DNA of 64,000 nt from Spirochaetales bacterium (GTDB lineage: Bacteria; Spirochaetota; Spirochaetia; SZUA-6; RPPD01). This document shows positions 52,793 through 61,787 of the stretch, one piece after another. Every line of letters starts with the position of its first letter. Position 1 is the stretch's first letter. The notes below the pieces were generated by a model, which did not search any database, was not told the DNA's origin, and worked only from the letters and a program-made list of their open reading frames with translations. The translations under genes and the position numbers were made by a program. The stretch is from positions 1 to 64,000 of the forward strand of contig JAFGJO010000065.1 of assembly GCA_016929065.1 (NCBI GenBank). The letters run 5' to 3'.

Positions 52793-53445
52793 AAATATTT
52801 TCCCGGTATTGTTTCATTCTGTTCCTCATCATGGCCATCGGCAGTGCCGTTTCCAGTTGTGACCGGCCTCTTCGCGCACTCCCTCAAAAGCAGGATGTTG
52901 ATACCGCACTTGAAGCAATCCGGAAAGATAAAATCATGGACATGAACAACCAGGCGATGATGAATGCCCTGTTCGGGAACATCGGCAAATGGCTGACAGA
53001 CAACAACCTCATTATCCGCATCCTGCTGATTTCATTATGTTCTGCCGGTGTAATGATTGGTATGTATCTGCTCATTCGCTTTATCACCGGCAAACGCCAC
53101 ATCAAGGCGAGCCGTGACATCATTGAGGACACCTACGCTGAATTGAAATTCCAGCCGGAAAAACTTGCCGCGCTGGTGAAAAATCAGGAATACGGCAAGG
53201 CAATCTGCTATCTGCATAATGCAACGATTCTGATCCTGATCGCCGAAAAAATCCTGCGGGCAAAAAACCTCACCAACCGGTCTGTCCACGCCGCGATAAA
53301 AGACAGCGGCCAGCAGGAAGCATTCAGCCGTATTGCACAGGAAAGCGAACGGGTTCTGTTTGACGGGTATGATGCCCTCAAATCTGATTATGAGGAATGT
53401 TTTCTTTTGTTTAAAGCCAATTTTACGGGGAGGACGCCAAAATGA
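52789..53445 (+). CDS. DUF4129-like membrane-anchored protein
   Basis: 218 residues. Signal/lipobox-like start (IGSAVSSCDRP, Cys about 25), a short exported segment, one membrane helix at about 80-105, then a cytoplasmic helical domain with FQPEKLAALVKNQEYGKAIC and FDGYDALKSDYEECFLLF. This arrangement matches DUF4129 proteins that accompany MoxR/DUF58 genes. ATGA overlaps on both sides. Confidence 0.72.
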   Translation: MKIFSRYCFILFLIMAIGSAVSSCDRPLRALPQKQDVDTALEAIRKDKIMDMNNQAMMNALFGNIGKWLTDNNLIIRILLISLCSAGVMIGMYLLIRFITGKRHIKASRDIIEDTYAELKFQPEKLAALVKNQEYGKAICYLHNATILILIAEKILRAKNLTNRSVHAAIKDSGQQEAFSRIAQESERVLFDGYDALKSDYEECFLLFKANFTGRTPK

Positions 53446-54575
53446 AACGGCTCATCCCCCTGTTTGTCGTATTGTCATTGTTCGCAGGAATCCTGGGATA
53501 CGGCGGTTACCTGCTCGTCTCGTTTTTCGGTTCATACGAACCAAAAGAAAAAGATCTTGACCGCTATCTCTCAGCATGGGAAACAGATATTTCAATTGAA
53601 CTGCTGAAAAAACTCGGGTATTTTCCCGAAATAAAATTATTCAATTATAACCGCGATGACTTTTCATGTATCGTAAAAATAAAACCCGAAACAATCGAGA
53701 TCGCCGCGCTGCGGGAATGGGTAAAAGAAGGCCGAAGGTGTATTATTTTTTACGCGGATGATTATGATTCTCCGCAACTTTTGAGAGTGTATCCAGGCAG
53801 GCAATTCACTGCCGAAGTCAACGACCTGTTCTGCGCCACCGACAGACCGCTTGACTATGAAATAATGCAGACAAGCCGGAATGCAGTCACCCCGATTGCC
53901 TATTACAAACAACACCAATACATCGCATATGAACGAGTACATGGCGGGGAAATAATCCATATTGCGAATACGAGCTTGATCACGGATAAAAATATACTGA
54001 AGAGCGATAATGCACTGTTTTTCAATAATCTGGTCAAAGACTATTATAACCAGATCATTGTCATTGAGCAGATCCATCAAACATCGACAGAAAAATGGGA
54101 ATCCGAAGAATCAGACTTTTTCCTGTTCAACGGAATGTTTTTGCTGCTCCTGTGGCAGATAATTATCCTCGCATTTGTTTTTATCATCATAAATCGGAAA
54201 CGGTTTGGCCCGATCGTTGACCGCGAAAAATATCTGCAGCGGTCTCTGATACACCATCTTGAAGCCACCGGGGATTTTTATGAAAAGACAGGAAAAAGTT
54301 TTATAGTTAAAGACATTCTCGACCAGTTCTTTTATTCACGGCTCCGCCGTCTGCTGCGCACCCACAGTACAGATACAACCGAACTGCACAGCATGGTAAA
54401 ACAGCGTTTCCAGAATGTTGCAGGAAAACTTTTCTCGACATTGGTAAAGCGAAAAAACCTGGAAAAACAGGATACTGAACGGGAACATTTGATCAAAAAA
54501 CTGAAAGGAGTTGAAGCATCATCATGGCAAAAACAAAAACACCAAAAGACTTCCAGAGCCTCCACCAAAAATTGA
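53442..54575 (+). CDS. DUF4350-like membrane protein
   Basis: 377 residues. N-terminal membrane anchor, an extracytoplasmic domain (about 30-220) with a Rossmann-like segment VKEGRRCIIFYADDYDS as in DUF4350 proteins, a second helix (about 225-250), and a helical cytoplasmic C-terminus. Follows DUF4129 by ATGA and overlaps the MoxR start by 52 bp, so the last 17 codons double as moxR leader and start. Probably part of the same envelope complex. Confidence 0.75.
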   Translation: MKRLIPLFVVLSLFAGILGYGGYLLVSFFGSYEPKEKDLDRYLSAWETDISIELLKKLGYFPEIKLFNYNRDDFSCIVKIKPETIEIAALREWVKEGRRCIIFYADDYDSPQLLRVYPGRQFTAEVNDLFCATDRPLDYEIMQTSRNAVTPIAYYKQHQYIAYERVHGGEIIHIANTSLITDKNILKSDNALFFNNLVKDYYNQIIVIEQIHQTSTEKWESEESDFFLFNGMFLLLLWQIIILAFVFIIINRKRFGPIVDREKYLQRSLIHHLEATGDFYEKTGKSFIVKDILDQFFYSRLRRLLRTHSTDTTELHSMVKQRFQNVAGKLFSTLVKRKNLEKQDTEREHLIKKLKGVEASSWQKQKHQKTSRASTKN

Positions 54576-55492
54576 GCAGCTCTTTGCAGACAATTGTCAA
54601 AGGGCAGGAAGAGGTCATACAGTTTGTCGTCCTCGCATTGCTGAACAATGGACATATTCTTCTGGAAGGCCTGCCCGGCCTGGGAAAAACACTCATTGCG
54701 AATGCGCTCAGTTATATAGTGGGAGCTGAGTTCAAACGGGTACAGTTTACCCCTGACCTCATGCCGTCCGACATTATCGGAACGACAGTATTCCATTATG
54801 AAAAAAATGCCTTTGTTGTAAAAAAGGGCCCCATATTCACCAATTTCCTTTTGGCCGACGAAATAAACCGTACCCCGGCAAAAACCCAGGCAGCCCTGCT
54901 TGAGGCAATGCAGGAGGGACAGGTGACCATCGACGGCAGAAATTACAAACTAGATGATCCGTTTATCACCATCGCGACCCAAAACCCCATTGAGCTTGAA
55001 GGCACGTACCCGCTTCCCGAAGCACAGCTTGACCGGTTTATGTGCAAAATTATCGTCAGCTACCCGTCTGCCGGGCAGGAAAAGGAAATGTTATTAATGT
55101 TCAAGGAGGGATTTGACTCGTCCCGGCTGGGCGACACGTCGCTGAAACCGGTGTGCACGAAAAAAGACCTGCTCGAATACAAAGACTCGCTGGACAGTGT
55201 AAATGTGGAAGATTCGATCATCAATTACATCTATGAAATCATCGATACAACCCGAAAAACACCGGGCATTGAGGTCGGTGCGTCCCCGCGCGGGGGAATC
55301 GCTTTGCTGAAAATCAGCCGGGCACTCGCGGCAATCCGGGGCCGGGAGTTTGTTGTTCCGGACGACGTGAAAGACTCCTGTTTTCCCGTGCTCCGTCATC
55401 GCATCATTCTTGAATCGTCTGCGGAACTTGAAGGCCATTCAGCCGATGACTTTCTCCGGTCGGTATTGGGGAGGGTAAAAGTCCCCCGATGA
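54524..55492 (+). CDS. MoxR-family AAA+ ATPase
   Basis: 322 residues, cytoplasmic. Walker A GLPGLGKTLIANAL near 50, Walker B LLADEINRTPAKTQAALLEAMQEG near 105, sensor 1 in IATQNPIELEGTYPLPEAQ, arginine-finger DRF, sensor 2 in GASPRGG. MoxR proteins act as chaperone-like motors for neighbouring DUF58 or von Willebrand proteins. Starts inside the previous gene and overlaps DUF58 by ATGA. Confidence 0.95.
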   Translation: MAKTKTPKDFQSLHQKLSSSLQTIVKGQEEVIQFVVLALLNNGHILLEGLPGLGKTLIANALSYIVGAEFKRVQFTPDLMPSDIIGTTVFHYEKNAFVVKKGPIFTNFLLADEINRTPAKTQAALLEAMQEGQVTIDGRNYKLDDPFITIATQNPIELEGTYPLPEAQLDRFMCKIIVSYPSAGQEKEMLLMFKEGFDSSRLGDTSLKPVCTKKDLLEYKDSLDSVNVEDSIINYIYEIIDTTRKTPGIEVGASPRGGIALLKISRALAAIRGREFVVPDDVKDSCFPVLRHRIILESSAELEGHSADDFLRSVLGRVKVPR

Positions 55493-56808
55493 AGAACAGC
55501 GCCTGGCCTGCACGAAAAACTATCGTTCTCTTTGCTCTGCCGCTCGCATTGATAATTCTGGCATTTTTCTGGCCAACGCTCGGCATGTGGTGGCCGTGGG
55601 CAAATCTGCTCGCGCTGGTGGTTCTCCTCTTTGACGGAGTATTCAGCCCCCGGTACCGCAAAAAAGTCGTTCTCTCTTTTTCAATCCCCGAAACATGCAG
55701 ACTTCATGCCCCGACTGTGTTTCAGCTCGAGGTGACGAACAATAACCTGCTCCCGGTGAAGTTCTCTTTTCTCTTTGATTTTGACATTTCGTTCAAGCGG
55801 GATTACAGCAAAACAAAACTCCGGGTGGGCCCCAAAGACCAGAAAACATTTACCATGGAGCTGTTTCCGAAAAGGCGGGGAACATTCACCACAGAAAACA
55901 TCTACATAAAAGGCAGTTCGCTTTTCGGTTTTGTCTCGTTTTACCACACGGTTCCCTGCGCAGTGAGTTTTCGGGTTCCTCCCTTTATCCGCCCGATGAA
56001 CCAGATATTCAAAATAACCCAGAAAGTGCTGCTGCAGCATGAGGGGTTTCAAAAAAGCGCGTATTTCGGCGAAGGCCGCGAGTTTGAAATGCTCCGCGAT
56101 TACATCACCGGCGATTCATTCAACCGGATCGACTGGAGTGCCACGGCGCGGCGGCGGAAACCTATTACACGTGTCTATAAAATTGAAAACACAATGGAAG
56201 TTGCCTTGTGTATCGACTGCGGCCGAATCATGTCTACCGAAATTCAGGGGATGTCGCTCCTGGATTATGCAGTCGATGCAGCCCTGATCCTTGCCTATTC
56301 CGCAATCAAAAATTATGACCCGGTAAGCCTCACCTGCTTTGGCCAGAAAATAAAACATTATATTCCGCCGATCAAAAACAAAAACGACATTCAAAAACTC
56401 AGCCTGCTTTTGTCAGAAGTCGAGTTTGAACACTCAGAACCGAACTATCAGTATGCACTTGGATTTTTAAGCAAACAGCTCACCAAGCGGAGCCTTGTGG
56501 TGTTTCTCACTGATATCATCGATGACTCCAATCTCGCCCTGTACCACAAGCTTTTCTCGGTCATGAGCAAACGGCACAAAATCATGCTGGTCTGTATCCG
56601 CGACAAAAATCTTTTTATCACCAGTGAGGCGGTCGTCGACCAGAACACCTCCATTTATACAAAAGCGGCAGCCGCCGACCTCATCCTACGCCGAAGCAAG
56701 ACCATTCACAGCCTGCGCCACGCAGGAATTGATGTACTGGATGTATACCCAGAAGATGTTTCCGCAAAGCTTTTGAATCAGTATCTGAAAATCAAGAGCC
56801 GGAATTAA
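55489..56808 (+). CDS. DUF58 protein
   Basis: 439 residues. Two N-terminal membrane helices (about 8-55), an Ig-like segment (65-180), the DUF58 signature GREFEMLRDYITGDSFNRIDWSATAR near 200, and a vWA-like domain with ALCIDCGR and VVFLTDIID. DUF58 proteins are the usual partners of MoxR ATPases. Last gene of the seven-gene cluster. Confidence 0.92.
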   Translation: MKNSAWPARKTIVLFALPLALIILAFFWPTLGMWWPWANLLALVVLLFDGVFSPRYRKKVVLSFSIPETCRLHAPTVFQLEVTNNNLLPVKFSFLFDFDISFKRDYSKTKLRVGPKDQKTFTMELFPKRRGTFTTENIYIKGSSLFGFVSFYHTVPCAVSFRVPPFIRPMNQIFKITQKVLLQHEGFQKSAYFGEGREFEMLRDYITGDSFNRIDWSATARRRKPITRVYKIENTMEVALCIDCGRIMSTEIQGMSLLDYAVDAALILAYSAIKNYDPVSLTCFGQKIKHYIPPIKNKNDIQKLSLLLSEVEFEHSEPNYQYALGFLSKQLTKRSLVVFLTDIIDDSNLALYHKLFSVMSKRHKIMLVCIRDKNLFITSEAVVDQNTSIYTKAAAADLILRRSKTIHSLRHAGIDVLDVYPEDVSAKLLNQYLKIKSRN

Positions 56809-56820
56809 CCTGAAGTGTTT

Positions 56821-56978
56821 TCACGCAAAGGTCGCAGAGAAACGCAGAGCTGTTGTCAGTCAAATAAAACAGCTTCCATAAAAGAAAATAGTCAAACACG
56901 AAAAAAGAATATTTATTTATTATTTATGCTTTTACGGTTGTTTTTTTCCCTCTGTGTGCTTTGTGCCTCTGTGTGAAA
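56821..56978. repeat. Degenerate CGCAAAG/CACAGAGG-type intergenic repeat
   Basis: Two remnants flank the end of the small gene below: CACGCAAAGGTCGCAGAG at 56822 and, on the minus strand, CACAGAGGCACAAAGCACAC near 56950-56975. Such low-complexity repeats are scattered in many bacterial genomes. The second supplies the terminal codons HRGTKHTEGK of the next gene. Confidence 0.6.
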
Positions 56979-57231
56979 TCTTCTTCTTTTCTTGCTCATC
57001 TTCCAGCAGGCCCTTTTCCCTGATTATCCGCGAGGTATACCATCGTGAGGCAAGCGCAGTGCCGAACAAACCGGCAAGAAAAAAACCGATGATCACATAG
57101 GGCACTGCGGAAACAGGGATTTTCCCGTTAAAGAAAACATTGGCCACCAGAAATCCGCCGCCGGTGAGAACACCCAGGATCACGGTATTGATGAGAACGG
57201 TCGCCAGAAACAGCGGCCTTTTAATTTTCAT
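56932..57231 (-). CDS. Small two-helix membrane protein
   Basis: 99 residues from the ATG at 57231; an in-frame ATG at 57261 is also possible, and neither has a good ribosome site. Two hydrophobic helices at about 8-28 and 40-60, then a charged tail. The last 15 residues come from a degenerate intergenic repeat, so the original C-terminus has probably been replaced. Overlaps the end of lspA. No family recognised. Confidence 0.55.
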   Translation of the reverse strand: MKIKRPLFLATVLINTVILGVLTGGGFLVANVFFNGKIPVSAVPYVIIGFFLAGLFGTALASRWYTSRIIREKGLLEDEQEKKKISHRGTKHTEGKKQP

Positions 57232-57751
57232 TTTTTTTCTGTTTTCTTGTTCTGATTTCATGAAAAATATAGATTCCCAAAATAAAAAGAGCGCTCACCG
57301 TCACTGCTGAATCTGCAACATTGAATGTCGGAAACCGCTCCCAGCCGAATATTCCGAAAAATTTGACATCAAAAAAGTCAACCACTCCGCCCGGTTGAAA
57401 AAGCCGGTCAATGACATTGCCGATCCCGCCTCCGAGGATTCCCGCAAGCGGGAGCCGGTAGGCAAACTCAAGATCTTTTGACTTGAAATAATAAACAACC
57501 AGCAATGCCATGCCAAGGATTGGGGCTGCAACAATCAGCACCGGCCGTAAAAAATCCGGCAGCTGTCCGCCGAGCCCGAAAATGACATTCGGATTTCTGA
57601 TAAACCGAAGCCGGAAAAAATCCCCCAGGACTTCAATCGTCTGGCCCAGGTGCATGGAGGAAGTGACCATCAGTTTTGAGATTTGATCAATAATAACCAC
57701 CACAATGGTAATGACAAATGGAAAAAGTTTTTTTATTAATTCCCTGTTCAT
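57221..57751 (-). CDS. lspA: Signal peptidase II, canonical copy
   Basis: 176 residues from the ATG at 57751 behind GAGGGAAC (GTG at 57763 possible). Four membrane helices with DQISK, IRNPNVIFGLG, the complete GNVIDRL box, and the catalytic Asp pair in GGVVDFF and NVADSAV. Processes prolipoproteins, of which this window encodes at least four. Second LspA in the window; the other (43.3 kb) has a changed NxxDR box. Follows the Nif3-like gene directly. Confidence 0.95.
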   Translation of the reverse strand: MNRELIKKLFPFVITIVVVIIDQISKLMVTSSMHLGQTIEVLGDFFRLRFIRNPNVIFGLGGQLPDFLRPVLIVAAPILGMALLVVYYFKSKDLEFAYRLPLAGILGGGIGNVIDRLFQPGGVVDFFDVKFFGIFGWERFPTFNVADSAVTVSALFILGIYIFHEIRTRKQKKNEN

Positions 57752-57763
57752 AAGTTCCCTCAC

Positions 57764-58525
57764 TTACAATCCTGTTGGTATATCGATAAATACTGTTTCA
57801 AGCTTTTGATCCGCCCGGCACTTCTCTGTAATTGCCTGTACCCCATACACCTCGGTGCGGTAATGTCCGCCGAAAATCACCGACAACCCTGCTTCAAGGC
57901 ATTCATGATAGACCGTGTGCGATGATTCACCGGTGATGTATAGATCCAGTCCGTCATTAATTGCATCAAACGCGTTCATCGCCGCGCCGCCGGAAACAAT
58001 ACCGATTGTTGACACCTGATCTTTGCCAAATGGCAAAGTCCCGGGGTGTATTCCGGTATTCCCGAAAAGCATACTGCTGATCTCTTCCAGCGAAGCCGAG
58101 GCTGCGAGCCTGCCCTTGATCCCGATTTTTACCCCGTGATAGATACCAAACGGTTCCTGTTGTGTCAATTCAAGCGCGTCCGCTATGCCGGCATTATTGC
58201 CCACAACCGGGGCAACGTCAAGAGGAAGATGTACCGCGTACAGGGCAATATCGTGATCAAACAGATATTTCAGGCGGCTGCGTATATTGCCAATGACCGG
58301 CCGGTCAAATCCCCAAAACAGGCCATGGTGCACAAACAGCAGGTCAGCTTTTTCCTGCTTTGCCTGTTTGAACGTGGCCATCGAAGCATCCACGGCAAAG
58401 GCAATTTTTGTTACTTCCTGATTTTCCCGCCCTACCTGCAGGCCGTTCAGGGCTGAATCTGCTTTTGCCATTTCAGCGAAGGGAAGAAAACTGCGGATAT
58501 ACTCATCAAACTCTTTTATCAGCAT
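57764..58525 (-). CDS. Nif3-like dinuclear metal-centre protein
   Basis: 253 residues, length of the short bacterial (YbgI-type) form. Family metal-binding His/Glu clusters: LLFVHHGLFWG near 65, VHLPLDV near 100, and GESSHTVYH plus FGGHYRTEVYG near 200-225. Hexameric toroid in known structures; proposed metal-dependent hydrolase, activity uncertain. Its stop is followed directly by the lspA leader. Confidence 0.92.
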   Translation of the reverse strand: MLIKEFDEYIRSFLPFAEMAKADSALNGLQVGRENQEVTKIAFAVDASMATFKQAKQEKADLLFVHHGLFWGFDRPVIGNIRSRLKYLFDHDIALYAVHLPLDVAPVVGNNAGIADALELTQQEPFGIYHGVKIGIKGRLAASASLEEISSMLFGNTGIHPGTLPFGKDQVSTIGIVSGGAAMNAFDAINDGLDLYITGESSHTVYHECLEAGLSVIFGGHYRTEVYGVQAITEKCRADQKLETVFIDIPTGL

Positions 58526-58642
58526 ACGGACAGTATAGTACAGCTGTGTATATTGGACAACAGAAGAAAAAAAGGAATTTATAAGGAAACCAGAAATTCA
58601 GGAAAAAGAGAAATAATGCGGATTAAAAATAAATAATTGCTC

Positions 58643-58685
58643 ATGAGGGCAACCCAATATCTTTGATATTGGGTTGGCCCCTCAT
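58643..58685. terminator. Long hairpin in the Nif3/symporter gap
   Basis: CAACCCAATATC (58650-58661) pairs with GATATTGGGTTG (58665-58676) around TTT, with an outer imperfect GAGGG/CCCCTC extension. No T run. Possibly a second terminator of the symporter operon or an RNA-processing structure. Confidence 0.5.
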
Positions 58686-58755
58686 CTTATTTATATGTTT
58701 TTTCCTGTCTTTCCTGCCTTCATTATCTCATTATTTCCCTTCCTCATTTCCTCGC

Positions 58756-58784
58756 AAAAAAAATCCCCCGGGAGTTCCGGGGGA
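58756..58784 (-). terminator. Rho-independent terminator of the DUF485-symporter operon
   Basis: Read on the minus strand: TCCCCCGG, loop of 5, CCGGGGGA, then eight T. Lies 23 bases after the symporter stop. Confidence 0.9.
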
Positions 58785-58806
58785 TGTGTCAACTGCTGTT
58801 TCCTTA

Positions 58807-60708
58807 TTATACTTTTTCAAGAGTTCCCTTCTGTTTTTGTGTAAAGAGGGAGACGATAATAAGTGTCAGAAAACTCATCGGTACCGAGATAATTGCAGGC
58901 TGGCTCAACTGAATAAGCGCAGTATCCGGATTCAGGCCGTACACCGCATACATGTCCGGTGAGAGCAGAATAATGGCAAGGGATAATGCTATCCCCACAA
59001 AAATCGATACGGTGATGCCCAGCTTCGTGGTTTTCTTCCAGAACAGAAGCATCAGTATTGCCGGTAGATTTGCCGAAGCTGCAACCGAGAACGCCCATCC
59101 TACCAGAAATGAAACATTCATCCCCTGAAACAAAATCCCCAAAACAATGGCAAGTAAACCGACACCGACTGCCGCTGCCTTTCCTATAATGACCTTTGTT
59201 TTATCATTTATTTTTAATCCCAGATACCGGTCGGCAAGGTCATGAGCAATCGCACCCGATGAGGCGACAATCAGTCCGGAGACTGTTCCCAGTACTGTGG
59301 CGAATGCGATGGCAGAAATGATGGCAAAAATCACCGTATTAAATGATTTCGCCAAAAGCGGTGCTGCGGAGTTTGAGTCCAGCACGTTGATGACGCCGCC
59401 CGACATGGCTCCAAGCCCCATAAAAAGAGTAAGGATATAAAAGAATCCAATTCCCGCAATTGCAACGATTGTTGATTTTCTTGCATCTTTTGGACTCGGG
59501 ACTGTATAGTATCGGATTAAAATATGCGGGAGTGCCGCCGTTCCAAAGAACAGTGCAAGCATCAGCGAAATAAAGTTCAGTATTGATTGCGGAGTGGCTC
59601 CCTTGTCAGGATCAAGTTTAAACTTGTTGCTGGCACCCGGCTGCAGGAGCTGCGAACCCGGCTGCTCATTGTGAAACCAGACAGTATAATGACTGCCGTC
59701 AGCATCGTAGGATATTTTGGCCGGCGGTGCAATAATACTCCCCATAAACGTTCTCAAATAGGAAAGCGGGTCAAGGGATCCGGTCTCTTTCACCACTTTT
59801 CCATCCTGCACGATTTTTGAGACAAAGCCGGTTGCAAAAATTCTTGAAAAGGTCTCTCCCTGTGCTGTTGTCATCTGAAAGGGGACTTCCCGTATTATTG
59901 GTTTTCCTTCGTCTTCCATCAGCTGCCAGACGGTTTTTTCACTGTTTTTTTCAAGGACAACAAATGTCCTGTTTATATTTTCTGCATTGTACGAGGACGT
60001 CACAGTAAAAGACATATCAGCGATGGTTATGTTCCCCTTGTCAACGGCTGCATCAATCGTCGCCAAATCCGGTGCTGTGAAACCCTTTACAAGAACCAGC
60101 ATGACAAGAACGACCGAAAAAACGATCAACAGGCCACCCTTGATGAACTGGACATAGGTGGTAGAGGTCATTCCCGCAGTCGAGACAATGACAATGACAA
60201 CCCCCCCGACAATGAGCACACCCACAAAATGGGGCAAACCGAGCAATGGCTCAACGAGCGTTCCGGCACCCACCATCTGAGGGATAAGGTAGCACATGGA
60301 AACAATCAGTGTACTTACAGCAGCCGCAAGCTGGATGCCTTTCGAGTTAAACTTTGCATCAAGCGCATCCGCAAAAGTGTATTTCCCCAGCCGTTTCATC
60401 GGCTCTGCAACTACAAACATTGCAACAATCCATCCGGCAAGATACCCTATCGAATATAAAAATCCGTCATACCCGTAAAACGCGATCATCCCGCAGATTC
60501 CCAGGAATGAAGCTGCAGAAAGGTAATCACCAGCGAATGCCACGCCATTGACCATCCAGTGAATGGAGCCGCCCGCTGCAAAATATCCGGCTGCTGAACG
60601 CGCTTTCTTGGCAAAATACCAGGAGAGCACCAGAACGAGGCCGACAATTGTCAGAAAAAGAAATACCGCAATGGGTTCTGGTTGATTTGATAATTCAGGT
60701 GACAACAT
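58807..60708 (-). CDS. Sodium:solute symporter (ActP-like, VC_2705 type) with a large inserted loop
   Basis: 633 residues, about 13 membrane helices. N-terminal ARSAAGYFAAGGSIHWMVNG and GDYLSAASFLGI are typical of acetate/pyruvate-type SSS carriers. Compared with ActP (about 550 residues) there is an additional soluble stretch of roughly 120-140 residues (about 230-370, from NITIADMSFT to GASNKF) between two helices, presumably extracytoplasmic. Preceded by a DUF485 gene with a one-base TAATG overlap, the common pairing. Substrate probably a monocarboxylate; unproven. Confidence 0.9.
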   Translation of the reverse strand: MLSPELSNQPEPIAVFLFLTIVGLVLVLSWYFAKKARSAAGYFAAGGSIHWMVNGVAFAGDYLSAASFLGICGMIAFYGYDGFLYSIGYLAGWIVAMFVVAEPMKRLGKYTFADALDAKFNSKGIQLAAAVSTLIVSMCYLIPQMVGAGTLVEPLLGLPHFVGVLIVGGVVIVIVSTAGMTSTTYVQFIKGGLLIVFSVVLVMLVLVKGFTAPDLATIDAAVDKGNITIADMSFTVTSSYNAENINRTFVVLEKNSEKTVWQLMEDEGKPIIREVPFQMTTAQGETFSRIFATGFVSKIVQDGKVVKETGSLDPLSYLRTFMGSIIAPPAKISYDADGSHYTVWFHNEQPGSQLLQPGASNKFKLDPDKGATPQSILNFISLMLALFFGTAALPHILIRYYTVPSPKDARKSTIVAIAGIGFFYILTLFMGLGAMSGGVINVLDSNSAAPLLAKSFNTVIFAIISAIAFATVLGTVSGLIVASSGAIAHDLADRYLGLKINDKTKVIIGKAAAVGVGLLAIVLGILFQGMNVSFLVGWAFSVAASANLPAILMLLFWKKTTKLGITVSIFVGIALSLAIILLSPDMYAVYGLNPDTALIQLSQPAIISVPMSFLTLIIVSLFTQKQKGTLEKV

Positions 60709-60998
60709 TATTTGATCTCCTCGCTTCCTGGTTTGTTCATGAAGTTTTCCTTCATCGTACAGATGATGCTGTAGGTAATTCCCATTAAAAACGCAAGAAT
60801 GATGAGTCCGAAACCATATACAATGGCGAGATTCAACCCGAATAATGATTCGAGTCCCATCATTTTTGGATTGATCGCATTAATAAGGATGAACAACATA
60901 TACACTGTGCCATAAACAGCGAAAAGAATTATTCCGATTCTGGTTTTAAAACCAATTGCCTTGTCCGCGCCCCAATCGGTTGATTTGCCATGCGCCAT
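60708..60998 (-). CDS. DUF485/DUF4212-like small membrane protein
   Basis: 96 residues with two membrane helices (about 20-42 and 55-78) and a charged N-terminus; ATG behind AGGAGGC. Such proteins precede and co-transcribe with ActP-like symporters and may be accessory subunits. Overlaps the symporter by one base. Confidence 0.85.
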   Translation of the reverse strand: MAHGKSTDWGADKAIGFKTRIGIILFAVYGTVYMLFILINAINPKMMGLESLFGLNLAIVYGFGLIILAFLMGITYSIICTMKENFMNKPGSEEIK

Positions 60999-61311
60999 CT
61001 ATTGCCTCCTTTTGGATTGATATATTGTGTGTATAGTATAGAAGTAAAAATGTCAAACAGAATATTATATCAATAAACCTACAAAATTGTAAGAAAATGA
61101 CAACCAAAACTATCGCTCTGATTGTCAGGAGTTTTGACTGCGCCAAAACATCCACACCAGGAATGCATGAAAAAAATGTAACATTTTTCCAAGAGCTTTG
61201 TGTTTAATATACAGACTGATAGAAAAGACACCCTTATCAGCCTGTTGCACCCCCCGGAGATTATTTTTTCCAGGAGGCAAACCAGAGGCGGTGCAGGGAT
61301 GGAAAAATGCC
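60999..61311. other. Divergent gap between DUF485 and the small lipoprotein gene
   Basis: About 310 AT-rich bases. It holds the candidate promoter at 61028-61056 for the symporter operon and a short AT palindrome near 61170-61188 of doubtful meaning. No gene seen. Confidence 0.5.
61028..61056 (-). promoter_or_regulatory. Candidate promoter of the DUF485-symporter operon
   Basis: Minus strand TTGACA (61056-61051) then TACACA with 17 bases, or TATACA with 15. About 30 bases before the DUF485 start. Confidence 0.5.
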
Positions 61312-61668
61312 ATGAAAAAACAAAGGTTTATTTCTTTACTGCTCGGGTTTTTAACCTTCCTGGGACTGGTAGTTCTCTCCCGATGTGCCATTCCGTTCGA
61401 ATATGTATCAATCACAACACCGGAGGACGACTTCATCACCTTTCATTCATCAATCCCCGTTTCCGGCTATACCTCCATTGCATATGACTATTTCGATGAT
61501 ATTGATATCGACTTCTCAGTGAACAACACTTATATTGATACCCAGTCGAGCACCACATTTTTTTTCCGGGCGAATTTGGAATACGGGTATAACGGGATCA
61601 CCGTCGAAGTGTATAAAAACGGGTTGTATCAGTTTTCAAAGACTGTTGCCGTATACCGGGCCTATTAA
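61312..61668 (+). CDS. Small putative lipoprotein
   Basis: 118 residues from the ATG at 61312. Lys-rich start, hydrophobic core and lipobox VVLSRC (Cys about 25), then about 90 residues that look like one beta-sandwich (Ig-like) unit with alternating polar and aromatic residues (NTYIDTQSSTTFFFRANLEY). No family recognised. The ribosome site is weak. Confidence 0.65.
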   Translation: MKKQRFISLLLGFLTFLGLVVLSRCAIPFEYVSITTPEDDFITFHSSIPVSGYTSIAYDYFDDIDIDFSVNNTYIDTQSSTTFFFRANLEYGYNGITVEVYKNGLYQFSKTVAVYRAY

Positions 61669-61758
61669 TCCATTTAAAGTCAATGCCATCCCCCCCTTTT
61701 CCCCTTTTCGTGAAAATAATTTCACCCGATATCACCGGTTTGTTTTGCAAAAAGCCAC

Positions 61759-61787
61759 TTGACAACCAACAGGACTCTTTCTATTAT
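61759..61787 (+). promoter_or_regulatory. Promoter of the acyl-CoA dehydrogenase-etfBA operon
   Basis: TTGACA (61759-61764), 17 bases, TATTAT (61782-61787). Start near 61794 would give a leader of about 205 bases to the GTG at 62002. I see no riboswitch-like fold in that leader; the rest of the 61669-62001 gap is empty. Confidence 0.7.

Noticed and set aside
61170-61188. AT palindrome AAAAATGTAACATTTTT
   Set aside because: Loop of one base and low complexity; likely to be chance in AT-rich DNA.
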